Origin: CAYSUS01 sp964434165 | GTDB lineage: Bacteria > Planctomycetota > Planctomycetia > Pirellulales > Thermoguttaceae | Direction: 5' to 3' | Assembly: GCA_964434165.1 (NCBI GenBank) | Contig: CAYSUS010000068.1 | Coordinates: 1-37,370 of the forward strand | Length of the DNA: 37,370 nucleotides | Shown: piece after piece, positions 8,672 to 18,446 of the stretch | Position numbering within the stretch: position 1 is the first letter of the stretch | Layout of the letters: the number at the start of each line of letters is the position of its first letter | Notes under the pieces: generated by a model | What the model was told of the DNA's origin: nothing | Seen by the model: only the letters and a program-made list of their open reading frames with translations | Database searches by the model: none | Program-made: the position numbers and the translations under genes

Positions 8672-9850
8672 GTGACGGTGCTCGGGGTGTTACTGCTCGG
8701 CTACGGTCTTCTGGGCCTGGCCTACTGGCTGTGGATGCTTCTCGGCGTTTGCCGCGTGGTGCGCCGGGTGCCCAGGCTCGGCGAGGTCGATCCGCCGGGA
8801 CCCCCTTCCTGGCCGAGGCTCTCGCTGCTGATCCCCGCGTGCAACGAGGCGCCCACGCTGGAATTGGCGATCGCCTCGGTCCTCGACGAGGACTACCCGG
8901 ACCTCGAAGTCCTCCTGATCAACGACCGCTCCACCGACGAGACCGGGGCGGTGATCGACCGGGTGGCGGCCGCCGATTCCCGGGTGCGCGCGGTGCACAT
9001 CCGTGATCTGCCCGAGGGATGGCTGGGCAAGGTCCACGCGTTGCACCAGGGCGCGGCCGCGGCCACCGGGGCGTGGATGCTGATGCTCGACGCGGACGTT
9101 CACCTGCGCCGCGGCACGTTGCGGCGCGCCATCGCCTTGGCGGAGCACGAGGGGCTGGACCACCTGGCCGCCGGCCCGGGCCTGTGGTCCCGGTCTCTGC
9201 TCTCCCGCGTTGCCATCGCCGCGTTCCTCCGCACGTTCTGCGTGACCATGCGGGTCTGGGCGGTGGCCGACCCGAAGTCCTCGGCGTTCATTGGGGTCGG
9301 CGCCTTCAACCTGGTGCGCCGCGCGGCGTTTGATCGCACCGAGGGCTTCGCCTGGCTAAGTCTGGAGGTGGCCGACGACGTGGGCCTGGGCATGATGCTC
9401 AAGCAGTCCGGGGCCCGCTCGGCCTTCGTGGGCGCGCGGGGGCACGTGGCGGTGGAGTGGTACCCCTCGCTGGCTGACATGGCCCGGGGCACGGAGAAGG
9501 CATTCGCCTCGGTAGGACAGTGCAGCGTCGGGCGGATCCTCGCCGTGTGCGTGGTCTCCTCGGCGATGGAGCTGGCCCCGTGGGTGTCGATCCTGCCCTG
9601 GGGCGTGCCGGGCCTGCTTCCCCTGGGAGCGGTCTCGCTGGCACTGGCCGTCGCGTCGATTCTCCTCTTGCACACCTGGGCGGGCGACCGGCCCTGGGCC
9701 GGCCTGCTCTACCCGCTGGCCGTCCCCGTGAGCGTGTTCCTTCTGCTGCGATGCGCCTGGCTCGGCTGGCGCCGGGGCGGCGTCCTGTGGCGCGGCACGC
9801 TTTATCCCAGCGCCTTGCTGCGCGGGAACCTGCGGGTGCGGTTTCCCTGA
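8672..9850 (+). CDS. Glycosyltransferase family 2, membrane protein
   Basis: 392 residues from a GTG, 29 nt after the previous gene. An N-terminal membrane helix (about 3-28) is followed by a GT-A catalytic domain opening with LSLLIPACNEAPTLELAIAS. The nucleotide-sugar/metal site is D140-A-D142, the acceptor-side region contains LEVADDVGLG, and a QxxRW-like position is not obvious. Three or so membrane segments occupy about 285-370. The order (TM, GT2, three TMs) resembles the hopanoid-associated HpnB and carotenoid CrtQ-type transferases, so a lipid or carotenoid acceptor is plausible. The substrate cannot be assigned from sequence alone. Confidence 0.85.
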   Translation: MTVLGVLLLGYGLLGLAYWLWMLLGVCRVVRRVPRLGEVDPPGPPSWPRLSLLIPACNEAPTLELAIASVLDEDYPDLEVLLINDRSTDETGAVIDRVAAADSRVRAVHIRDLPEGWLGKVHALHQGAAAATGAWMLMLDADVHLRRGTLRRAIALAEHEGLDHLAAGPGLWSRSLLSRVAIAAFLRTFCVTMRVWAVADPKSSAFIGVGAFNLVRRAAFDRTEGFAWLSLEVADDVGLGMMLKQSGARSAFVGARGHVAVEWYPSLADMARGTEKAFASVGQCSVGRILAVCVVSSAMELAPWVSILPWGVPGLLPLGAVSLALAVASILLLHTWAGDRPWAGLLYPLAVPVSVFLLLRCAWLGWRRGGVLWRGTLYPSALLRGNLRVRFP

Positions 9851-9886
9851 CCCCCAGGGCCACGCGCGACGGCTGCCCCCGCGCCC

Positions 9887-9909
9887 GCCCGCGATCGGCC
9901 GGCGCGGGC
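9887..9909. terminator. GC-rich hairpin between convergent genes
   Basis: Seven-base-pair inverted repeat GCCCGCG / CGCGGGC with a 9-nt loop, between the glycosyltransferase and hemB stops. It could help end transcription from both sides. There is no T-tract on either strand, so an intrinsic terminator is not established. Confidence 0.3.
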
Positions 9910-9919
9910 CCTTCCTCGC

Positions 9920-10942
9920 TCACCCCTCGCGGAGCCACGCCGCCGCGTCCTTGGCCCAATAGCTAATCACGGCGTCGGCGCCGGCGCGGACGATGGCGGT
10001 GAGGCATTCGAGGGCGGCGGCCTGCCCGTCCAGCCAGCCGCGCGCGGCGGCGGCCTTGATCATGCTGTATTCGCCCGACACGTTGTACGCGGCCAGGGGC
10101 ACGCCGGGCCAGCGGTCGCGGACCTGGCGGACCACGTCGAGATAGGCCAGGGCCGGCTTGACCATCACGAGGTCCGCCCCTTCGGCCAGGTCGAGCTCCA
10201 CCTCGCGCAAGGCCTGCTCCGCGGCGGCCGCGGGGTCCATCTGGTAGCTCCGCCGGTCGCCGAACTGCGGGGCGCTCTCCGCCGCGTCGCGGAACGGGCC
10301 GTAGAACGCGCTGGCGTACTTGGCCGCGTAGCTGAGGATTGGCACGTGCGAAAACCCCTCGGCGTCCAGCGCGCCGCGGATCGCGCCGACCATCCCGTCC
10401 ATCATCCCGCTGGGCGCGACCACGTCGGCCCCGGCCCGCGCGTGGACCACGGCCTGGCGCCCCAGCAGCTCCAGCGTGGCGTCGTTGTCCACGTCCATGC
10501 GCCCGGCCGCTGCGGAAAGCGGACCGCAGTGGCCGTGGTCGGTGTACTCGCAGAAGCAGACGTCCGTGATACAGAGTACGTCCGGCGCCGCGTCCTTGGC
10601 CGCACGGACCGCCCGGGCGACGATGCCCGAGTCGCGCACCGCGTCGCTCCCCTCGGCGTCCTTGTGCTCGGGGATGCCGAACAGGAGCACGCCGCCCAGC
10701 CCCAGCGAGGCGGCCTGGCGGACCTCCTCGGCCAGCAGGTCCGTCGAAAGCTGGAAGTGGCCGGGCATCGAGGCGATCTCGCGTCGCTCCCCCTCGCCCG
10801 GGCGCACGAAAAGCGGAAGGATCAACCGATCGGGCGTCACCCGGGTGCGCTGGACGAGGCGCCGCAGCGCCGGGTGATGGCGGAGGCGGCGCATGCGGAT
10901 GGCGGGGAAGGCGCCGTCGGCGAAGGGAAGGTGAGAGCTCAC
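9920..10942 (-). CDS. hemB: Delta-aminolevulinic acid dehydratase (porphobilinogen synthase)
   Basis: 340 residues, the usual HemB length. It condenses two 5-aminolevulinate molecules to porphobilinogen in tetrapyrrole synthesis in the cytoplasm. Both Schiff-base lysines are present: K208 in SYAAKYAS and K262 in LVMVKPAL. A zinc-type cysteine cluster, C129-x-C131-x7-C139, is intact, marking a zinc-dependent enzyme. The start is a GTG at 10942 preceded by AAAGGGA at a good distance. The gene ends convergently with the glycosyltransferase gene, 69 nt away. It lies 15 nt downstream of the truncated retropepsin-like frame and may share its transcript. Confidence 0.97.
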   Translation of the reverse strand: MSSHLPFADGAFPAIRMRRLRHHPALRRLVQRTRVTPDRLILPLFVRPGEGERREIASMPGHFQLSTDLLAEEVRQAASLGLGGVLLFGIPEHKDAEGSDAVRDSGIVARAVRAAKDAAPDVLCITDVCFCEYTDHGHCGPLSAAAGRMDVDNDATLELLGRQAVVHARAGADVVAPSGMMDGMVGAIRGALDAEGFSHVPILSYAAKYASAFYGPFRDAAESAPQFGDRRSYQMDPAAAAEQALREVELDLAEGADLVMVKPALAYLDVVRQVRDRWPGVPLAAYNVSGEYSMIKAAAARGWLDGQAAALECLTAIVRAGADAVISYWAKDAAAWLREG

Positions 10943-10957
10943 CAGGCGAATCCCTTT

Positions 10958-11149
10958 CTATGAATTGGCAAGGAGGGGTCGCGTCTCAGCGCCAGGTGGC
11001 TTCTCCTCACCGCCGGCACTCCGATCTGAAAGGGCCGACACTTCGGCCACCGGTCGGTCGAGGATCAGCGTGATCGGCACCAGCGGCAGCGCGCGCGCAA
11101 CACCCAGCGATGGATCGACCTGGACGTACGGGAATCCGCTTGCGGTCAC
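10958..11149 (-). pseudogene. Truncated retropepsin-like aspartic protease gene
   Basis: 63 codons from a GTG that overlaps the stop of the upstream small gene (GTGA at 11146-11149). The N-terminal 40 or so residues (MTASGFPYVQVDPSLG, then PLVPITLIL and EVSAL) look like the start of small retropepsin-like proteins that follow a MTLTEL-type gene in cyanobacteria and planctomycetes. Those proteins continue into an LLD-S/T-GA catalytic motif. Here that point reads LSDRSAGGEEKPPG, with no intact D-S/T-G, and the frame ends 25 residues later. I interpret this as a 3'-truncated remnant. Family placement rests on remembered pattern, not on a search. Confidence 0.45.
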
Positions 11150-11358
11150 GAAACCGTCCCCTGATGGTCGAAGACGCGGAGAAGCGCCGCTGCACCGTCG
11201 AATGCCTCATAAGGGGACCAAATCGGGTAGGCCGTCCCCGCTTCGCCAGTCATGAGGCCCTCCTCCCACGCGACTCCGGCTGCGAGCAACTGAATGAGCC
11301 GGAGCTTGTCGCCGCGCGGCAGGGCTTGCACGGACGGAAGCAATTCGGTCAGTGTCAT
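11146..11358 (-). CDS. Small conserved protein, antitoxin-like partner of a retropepsin-like gene
   Basis: 70 residues from the second of two adjacent ATGs (11361, 11358); the frame is open further upstream, but that part shows no conserved character. The N-terminus reads MTLTELLPSVQALPRGDKLRLIQLL, an amphipathic helical pattern followed by AYPIWSPYEAFDGAAALL. This W-S-P-Y-x-A-x-x-A-A-x-x-L ending is typical of a small family found next to retropepsin-like genes. The length and helix-rich start resemble antitoxins, but no biochemical role is known to me. The overlap with the next frame indicates translational coupling. No clear ribosome binding site is visible. Confidence 0.65.
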   Translation of the reverse strand: MTLTELLPSVQALPRGDKLRLIQLLAAGVAWEEGLMTGEAGTAYPIWSPYEAFDGAAALLRVFDHQGTVS

Positions 11359-11663
11359 CATGAAACCACGCCGGGAAGTCACGATCTGTTCGACCTTTTG
11401 AGGCTCAGACAGCCAATGCAGCTTGGGCGACCCACGGGAGCCCAAGCAATGCTTGGAGATGATTGCACAGGAAGCGTTACCGAAATGGCGACGTTGCCAA
11501 GCGGTGCGCGTGCAATCTACGTTTAGTACCACTCGGCTTCACAGAGCACACCGTTGCCCTGAGCATGTATTCTCAATCCTGGTGATTCTATCGTCCCGCT
11601 GCTTCACCGTCAGCCCACCTGTCCAGGTCGGCCCGCCGCGGGGTCGCGAGGTGTATCCGCCGC

Positions 11664-13553
11664 CTACTCCAGCCCCGCCTCCGCCCTTTCCACCAACTCG
11701 CGCGCCCACGGCTTGTCCCCGTAGAGCGCGATCACCGACCGCCGAATCCTGCGGGCCTGCCCGGGCTCGGTCTCTTCCAGAGTATCGGCACGCTCGAGGC
11801 GATCCCGGATCAGATCGATCTGCGCCGGCACGCGCTCCTCCAGGTCCTCCTCGAGCCGCTCCAGACGCCGCCGGGCAATCTCCAGGCACTTGCCGATGGG
11901 GCCCGACGGATCGACGCCCGAGTCGTACAAGTGGAGCAGGGCCCGGAGCTTGGCCGTCCCCAGGTCCGGATCGAGCCGGGCGTAGCTGAGGGCCTCGACC
12001 AGCGCCCGCTCGCACGGCGAGAGCGGCGCCCCGCCACGCAGTCGCCCGGCCGCGCGCAGCTCGTACCGCCGCTCCATGCGGTCCAACTCGATCTCGCGCT
12101 CCAGCCGCCGGACCTCGCCCACACGATCGTCGTCGGGAAAGCGCGCGAGGAACTCCTCGATCCGGGGCTCGGCCGCGCGCAGCGAATCGATCGAGTGATC
12201 GCGGGTCTGTTCCATGATCCGCTCGTAGAGGCGGTCGGCCGTGGGCGGCTGAAGGAAGTACCACACGGTCAGGCCCACCGCCAGAAGGGCGGCGGCGAGC
12301 AGCCAGGTCTGCGCGGAGATCAGCCCCTCGCCCTCCTCCCCTCCATCCAAGTCGCGATCCAGGTCCTCTTCGGCGACCGGGGTGAAGTGGGTGGGCTTCT
12401 CCGGCGGAAGCTCCTCTTCCGCGACCGGCGCGACCAACTCGGCGGTCTCGATCCGGGCGGAAGAAGGCGCCCCCACGGCCCGCGGCTCGCCCGCAAGCGA
12501 CTCCTCCCCGCCCTGCGGCACGTGGGCGGCCGTCGCGTCCCTGGTCTCGGCGGCCTGCGAGGGCGATTCGCGCGGCGGCCCCGCGGCATGGGCTGACGCG
12601 GCGGCCCCGATTACCAGATCCGGTTCGACCTGGCTGTCCATGCCCCGCGTGGCAGGCAGGATGTAGGCCGATGCGGGTCCCGGCGCGCTGGCTTCGGGCG
12701 AGACCCTGAAGTCCTCGTCTTCGGCCGGCTCGACCTCGAAGCCGTGCAGTATCTCCTCCAGACGCCGGCCGAGGACCAGCGCGTTGGGGATCCGCCTCTC
12801 CGGCTGCCTCTCCAGGAGCTGCGAGATCGTCTGTTCGAGCGGCTCCGGGACCTCGGAGGCCAGGTCGCGCAGGGGCTCAGGCGCCGAGGAGCGGTGTTTT
12901 TCGAGCATCTCCGAGACCGACTTCGCGCGGATCGGAGGACGCTGGGCCAACAGGGCGTACATCACGCCCCCCAGGCTGTACAGGTCCGCGCGGTGATCCA
13001 CAAGCTGGGACTGTCCCTGCTCCGGGGCCATGTACTCGATCGTGCCCACGATGCTCCCCACCGACGTGATCCGGTCGCGCCCGAAAAGTTGGGCGATGCC
13101 GAAGTCGGAGAGCTTCACCGTGCCGTCGCCCGCGACCAGCAAGTTGCCCGGCTTGATGTCGCGGTGGATCACGCCTCGATCGTGGGCATGGCGCAGGCCG
13201 CGGCAGACCTGGATGCCCATCTCGGTCACCTCGCGCCAATGGAACGGCCGACTGTGGCGCAGCTCGTTTTCCAGGCTGGGCCCGTCCACGAGCTCCATCG
13301 CGTAGAACAGGTGCCCCTCGTGCTCGCCGAAGCCGAACAGCCGGACGATGTTCGGGTGCTTGAGCTTGCGAAGCACGTCGATCTCGGCCTCAAAACGGTT
13401 GCGGAAGTCCTCCTCCTCGCTCAAGTCCGTCGAGAGGACCTTGATGGCCGCCTGCCGGCCGGAGTCGGGCTCGACGCCCTCGTACACCACTCCCATGCCG
13501 CCCCGTCCGAGCCTCCGCGTGATCCGGTACGGTCCGAGCTGCTGAAAGGTCAT
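11664..13553 (-). CDS. Membrane Hanks-type Ser/Thr protein kinase
   Basis: 629 residues from the ATG at 13553 (MTFQQLGPYRI), which directly abuts the kinase fold; ATG 13562 and TTG 13580 are in-frame alternatives. The kinase domain spans about 8-270 with a GRGGMGVV glycine loop, K38 (AAIKVL), the catalytic loop I-H-R-D132-I-K-P-G-N, D150-F-G and APEQ in YMAPEQ. All catalytic residues are intact. A Pro/Ala/Glu-rich linker (about 280-410) leads to one membrane helix at 416-435. The final 190 residues, presumably periplasmic, are helical and Arg/Glu-rich with no domain I recognise; it lacks PASTA or NHL sensor repeats. It may sense the envelope state and phosphorylate cytoplasmic targets, which are unknown. 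It is a single gene, divergent from truB. Confidence 0.92.
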   Translation of the reverse strand: MTFQQLGPYRITRRLGRGGMGVVYEGVEPDSGRQAAIKVLSTDLSEEEDFRNRFEAEIDVLRKLKHPNIVRLFGFGEHEGHLFYAMELVDGPSLENELRHSRPFHWREVTEMGIQVCRGLRHAHDRGVIHRDIKPGNLLVAGDGTVKLSDFGIAQLFGRDRITSVGSIVGTIEYMAPEQGQSQLVDHRADLYSLGGVMYALLAQRPPIRAKSVSEMLEKHRSSAPEPLRDLASEVPEPLEQTISQLLERQPERRIPNALVLGRRLEEILHGFEVEPAEDEDFRVSPEASAPGPASAYILPATRGMDSQVEPDLVIGAAASAHAAGPPRESPSQAAETRDATAAHVPQGGEESLAGEPRAVGAPSSARIETAELVAPVAEEELPPEKPTHFTPVAEEDLDRDLDGGEEGEGLISAQTWLLAAALLAVGLTVWYFLQPPTADRLYERIMEQTRDHSIDSLRAAEPRIEEFLARFPDDDRVGEVRRLEREIELDRMERRYELRAAGRLRGGAPLSPCERALVEALSYARLDPDLGTAKLRALLHLYDSGVDPSGPIGKCLEIARRRLERLEEDLEERVPAQIDLIRDRLERADTLEETEPGQARRIRRSVIALYGDKPWARELVERAEAGLE

Positions 13554-13738
13554 GACGTGCATTTCCGAGAGAAGGGCCAAACACCATCGTAACCTCCGGC
13601 CAAAGGACGGGCCATACGCGGGGGTAGGCGGCGCGTGCTGGGGCGGGGAGAATGGCAGGGATAGGCCTGTCGTGCTACGTGCTACCGTAGTCGCGCATTA
13701 TCGTACCCCCGTACCGCTGCCAGCCTGTTTCGCACGCC

Positions 13739-14611
13739 ATGCCGCACGGAATCCTCAACCTCGAGAAGCCGACCGGGCTGACCTCGCGCGACGCGGTCAA
13801 CCGCGTGCAGCGCCTGGTGCGGCCTCTGAAAGCCGGCCATGCCGGCACGCTCGACCCGCTGGCCTCCGGCGTGCTCGTGGTCTGCGTGGGCGCGGCCACG
13901 CGCCTGATCGAATACGTGCAGCGCATGCCCAAGCAGTATGTGGGCACGTTCCTCCTGGGCCGCACCAGTCCCACCGAGGACGTCGAGGGCGAGGTGGCGG
14001 AGTTGCCCGATCCGCCGGTTCCCGCGCGCGACGAGATCGCCGAGGCCGCGCGGGCCTTGACCGGGACGATCATGCAGCGCCCGCCGGCCTTCTCCGCGCT
14101 GAAGGTCCAGGGGCAAAGGGCCTACGAACTGGCGAGGCGGGGCAGGAAGGTGGAACTGGAGCCGCGGCCGGTGACGATCCACGAGCTGACGGTCGAGTCC
14201 TACCAGTACCCGACCCTCGTCCTGCGAATCACGTGCAGCAGCGGCACGTACGTGCGCTCGCTGGGGCGCGACCTGGCCGAGGCGGCGGGGACCGGCGCCG
14301 TGATGTCGGCCCTGGTGCGCACCGCGGTGGGCGGCTTCCGCCTGGAGGGCGCGATCGCCCCCGACGCCCTGACGAGTGAGAACTGGGCCGCGCACCTGGC
14401 CCCGCCCGCGGCCGCGGTCGAAGGCCTGGCGCGGCTCGTGCTCGACGCGGAGGAGGTCCGCCGGGTGCGACAGGGCCAGTCGATCCGCCGCAAGTCGCCG
14501 GACGGCAACGCGGCCGAGATCGCCGCCACCGACGCTTTCGGGCACCTCGTGGCCCTGCTCGTCCCACGGGGCCCGGGGCAACTCGGTCCGTCGCGAACCA
14601 TGCCCCAGTAG
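13739..14611 (+). CDS. truB: tRNA pseudouridine(55) synthase TruB
   Basis: 290 residues. TruB converts U55 of the tRNA T-arm to pseudouridine in the cytoplasm. The family motifs are clear: GILNLEKPTGLTSRDAV at 4-20, then KAGHAGTLDPLASGVL, in which D39 is the catalytic aspartate. The motif around QRPPAFSALKVQGQRAYELAR gives the conserved Tyr region, and SSGTYVRSLGRDLA the C-terminal catalytic motif. The C-terminal region is shorter than a full PUA domain. It usually sits next to rbfA and rpsO; here it stands alone, divergent from the kinase gene. No strong ribosome binding site precedes the ATG. Confidence 0.96.
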   Translation: MPHGILNLEKPTGLTSRDAVNRVQRLVRPLKAGHAGTLDPLASGVLVVCVGAATRLIEYVQRMPKQYVGTFLLGRTSPTEDVEGEVAELPDPPVPARDEIAEAARALTGTIMQRPPAFSALKVQGQRAYELARRGRKVELEPRPVTIHELTVESYQYPTLVLRITCSSGTYVRSLGRDLAEAAGTGAVMSALVRTAVGGFRLEGAIAPDALTSENWAAHLAPPAAAVEGLARLVLDAEEVRRVRQGQSIRRKSPDGNAAEIAATDAFGHLVALLVPRGPGQLGPSRTMPQ

Positions 14612-14798
14612 CAGGCATTTTCCGCAATGCCGTCCGCCCCCTTTGGCGTCAGGGCAGTAGCGGAATCGCCGGGAGATGGCCGAGGGGCACGGCGGCGCTG
14701 CGCATGGGTCTCCTGACAGGTGCGGTGCGAGATCGGGCCACGGTTGCCTCTATCCCGAAGGGCATGGTCTCTCCGCCGGAGAGCGAGCGACGCGGGCA

Positions 14799-14957
14799 TC
14801 ACTTCAGCACCGCCCGTTCCAGGTCGGTGAGGTCCCAGGTGGCCAGGACCACGTAACGGCCCTTGCCCAGGTGCCTTAAGAGCATCGGGTCGCGCGGGAT
14901 CTCCTCCCGCTCGGCCTCCCAGAGGATGTGAAACCGCGAGAGACTCCCGCCCGGCAT
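14799..14957 (-). CDS. Small hypothetical protein or gene fragment
   Basis: About 52 residues if started at the ATG at 14957; the frame is open back to 15179, but that upstream part is Arg/Pro-rich and unlike protein. The visible piece reads SRFHILWEAEREEIPRDP, then MLLRHLGKGRYVVLATWDLT and ERAVLK. This has a convincing protein-like hydrophobic pattern. I do not recognise it and cannot exclude that it is the 3' remnant of a longer gene. No ribosome binding site is visible. Confidence 0.35.
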   Translation of the reverse strand: MPGGSLSRFHILWEAEREEIPRDPMLLRHLGKGRYVVLATWDLTDLERAVLK

Positions 14958-15271
14958 CAGACCCGGCGGGATCACCCTGAAAATCGCCGAAACCGATGCT
15001 GGAGGAATCGGCCGATACCGCGGTGCGGTTCGCGCGGGTCGCAGCGGTTGTGAGGGGTGCGTCGGGCCATTTCTGGCGCTTCTGACTTTGGCGCCGCCGC
15101 TAAGGGTCACGACTCCGGGGCAAGCCGCATCGCGCGCCCGGGCGCGGCTGGTCCGGGGGCGGGGATTCGGTCGATGCACTCAGCAGACACCCAGGGAAGG
15201 GCATCGGGCATGGACCCGCCCTCGAACGCATGCCCGCGCCGCGGCGGGAGGATCATCCCAGGCACGCGCCG
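14958..15271. other. Upstream region of ftsK with no assigned gene
   Basis: About 310 bp of GC-rich sequence. It includes the Arg/Pro-rich 5' extension of the small frame on the minus strand and an in-frame 14-codon extension of ftsK from an ATG at 15230. I see no RNA gene, repeat or convincing promoter. Confidence 0.4.
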
Positions 15272-18028
<2,757 letters not shown>

Positions 18029-18056
18029 GGGACGAAGCCTGATTCAGTCGTTTGGC

Positions 18057-18117
18057 GGATTTAGGCTTCCCATTTCGGATTTGCCCCGGATTTCGTGCTT
18101 CGCGATTCGGATTTGGC
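18057..18117 (+). repeat. Intergenic GGATTTC-type repeat, copy 1
   Basis: A short AT-richer stretch built from GGATTT, TTCGGATTT and CGGATTTCGTGCTTCGCG blocks, just after ftsK. The same vocabulary recurs between cimA and valS. It is unlike the GC-rich coding DNA around it and looks like a dispersed intergenic element. Confidence 0.5.
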
Positions 18118-18184
18118 CAGCCAACAGAGGCCTCCCCTCGGCGGAAGGGCAAGCGCCGGCGGTTAGCGCGCCTTCTTGCCCAGG

Positions 18185-18213
18185 TTGACAGCCCCCGAAC
18201 ATGCGCTTACGAT
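18185..18213 (+). promoter_or_regulatory. Sigma-70-like promoter for the cimA leader
   Basis: Perfect -35 TTGACA at 18185-18190, 17-nt spacer, and -10 TACGAT at 18208-18213 (4 of 6 matches, with the key T, A and final T present). Transcription should start near 18220, giving a leader of about 33 nt before the leader-peptide ATG. Confidence 0.65.
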
Positions 18214-18252
18214 AACCGGTCTGTTAGTTGGACCCCTTAGCCGTGAGACCTC

Positions 18253-18342
18253 ATGGCGCCCATCGCCTCCCACTTCCGCCACCCCGATCTGTTGCGCGTC
18301 GGCCGCCTGGTCGGCGTGATCGTGGTGATTATTGGGAAGTAG
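18253..18342 (+). CDS. Branched-chain amino-acid leader peptide of the cimA attenuator
   Basis: A 29-residue open frame from ATG 18253 to TAG 18340-18342. Residues 13-27 read LLRVGRLVGVIVVII, 11 of 15 being Leu, Val or Ile, and the frame ends in Gly-Lys. Ile26 and Ile27 both use ATT in a GC-rich genome. The start lies about 33 nt after the predicted transcription start; no strong ribosome binding site is visible, as for many genes here. Position, composition and the hairpins downstream match classic leader peptides for transcription attenuation of ilv and leu operons. Stalling at Val or Ile codons when charged tRNA is scarce would favour the antiterminator. Confidence 0.75.
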   Translation: MAPIASHFRHPDLLRVGRLVGVIVVIIGK

Positions 18343-18429
18343 GGGCCGACAGGGCGCCGGCCGAACGCGGACCGAACTCCACAGCCCTGAGGCCCCTCGA
18401 AACCTAGGAGCCTCCAGGGCGTTTTTTTT
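18299..18429 (+). promoter_or_regulatory. Ribosome-mediated transcription attenuator upstream of cimA
   Basis: Three competing pairings can be drawn by eye. (1) Protector: TCGGCCG 18299-18305 with CGGCCGA 18358-18364, extended by CCT/AGG and GTC/GAC. (2) Antiterminator: GGGGCC 18342-18347 with GGCCCC 18391-18396 and CAGGGC 18350-18355 with GCCCTG 18384-18389, 12 pairs with a small internal loop. (3) Terminator: 18384-18393 with 18410-18420. The antiterminator uses the left arm of the terminator, so they exclude each other. A ribosome finishing at the stop codon 18340-18342 would mask 18342-18347 and so favour termination; one stalled in the Val/Ile run would mask the protector arm and favour read-through. 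Confidence 0.7.
18384..18429 (+). terminator. Rho-independent terminator within the cimA leader
   Basis: Stem GCCCTGAGGC (18384-18393) with GCCTCCAGGGC (18410-18420), ten pairs with one bulged base, 16-nt loop in which CCT/AGG can also pair. It is followed by CG and eight T (18422-18429). The cimA ATG is 17 nt further on, so the terminator can only act as a regulator of cimA or as the end of a short RNA. Confidence 0.85.
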
Positions 18430-18446
18430 GCCCCGAGCCTGTTGCC

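Noticed and set aside
18253..18429. T-box riboswitch as the alternative explanation for the cimA leader
   Set aside because: No recognisable T-box sequence or stem I specifier layout was seen, whereas a Val/Ile-rich frame and competing stems fit peptide attenuation.
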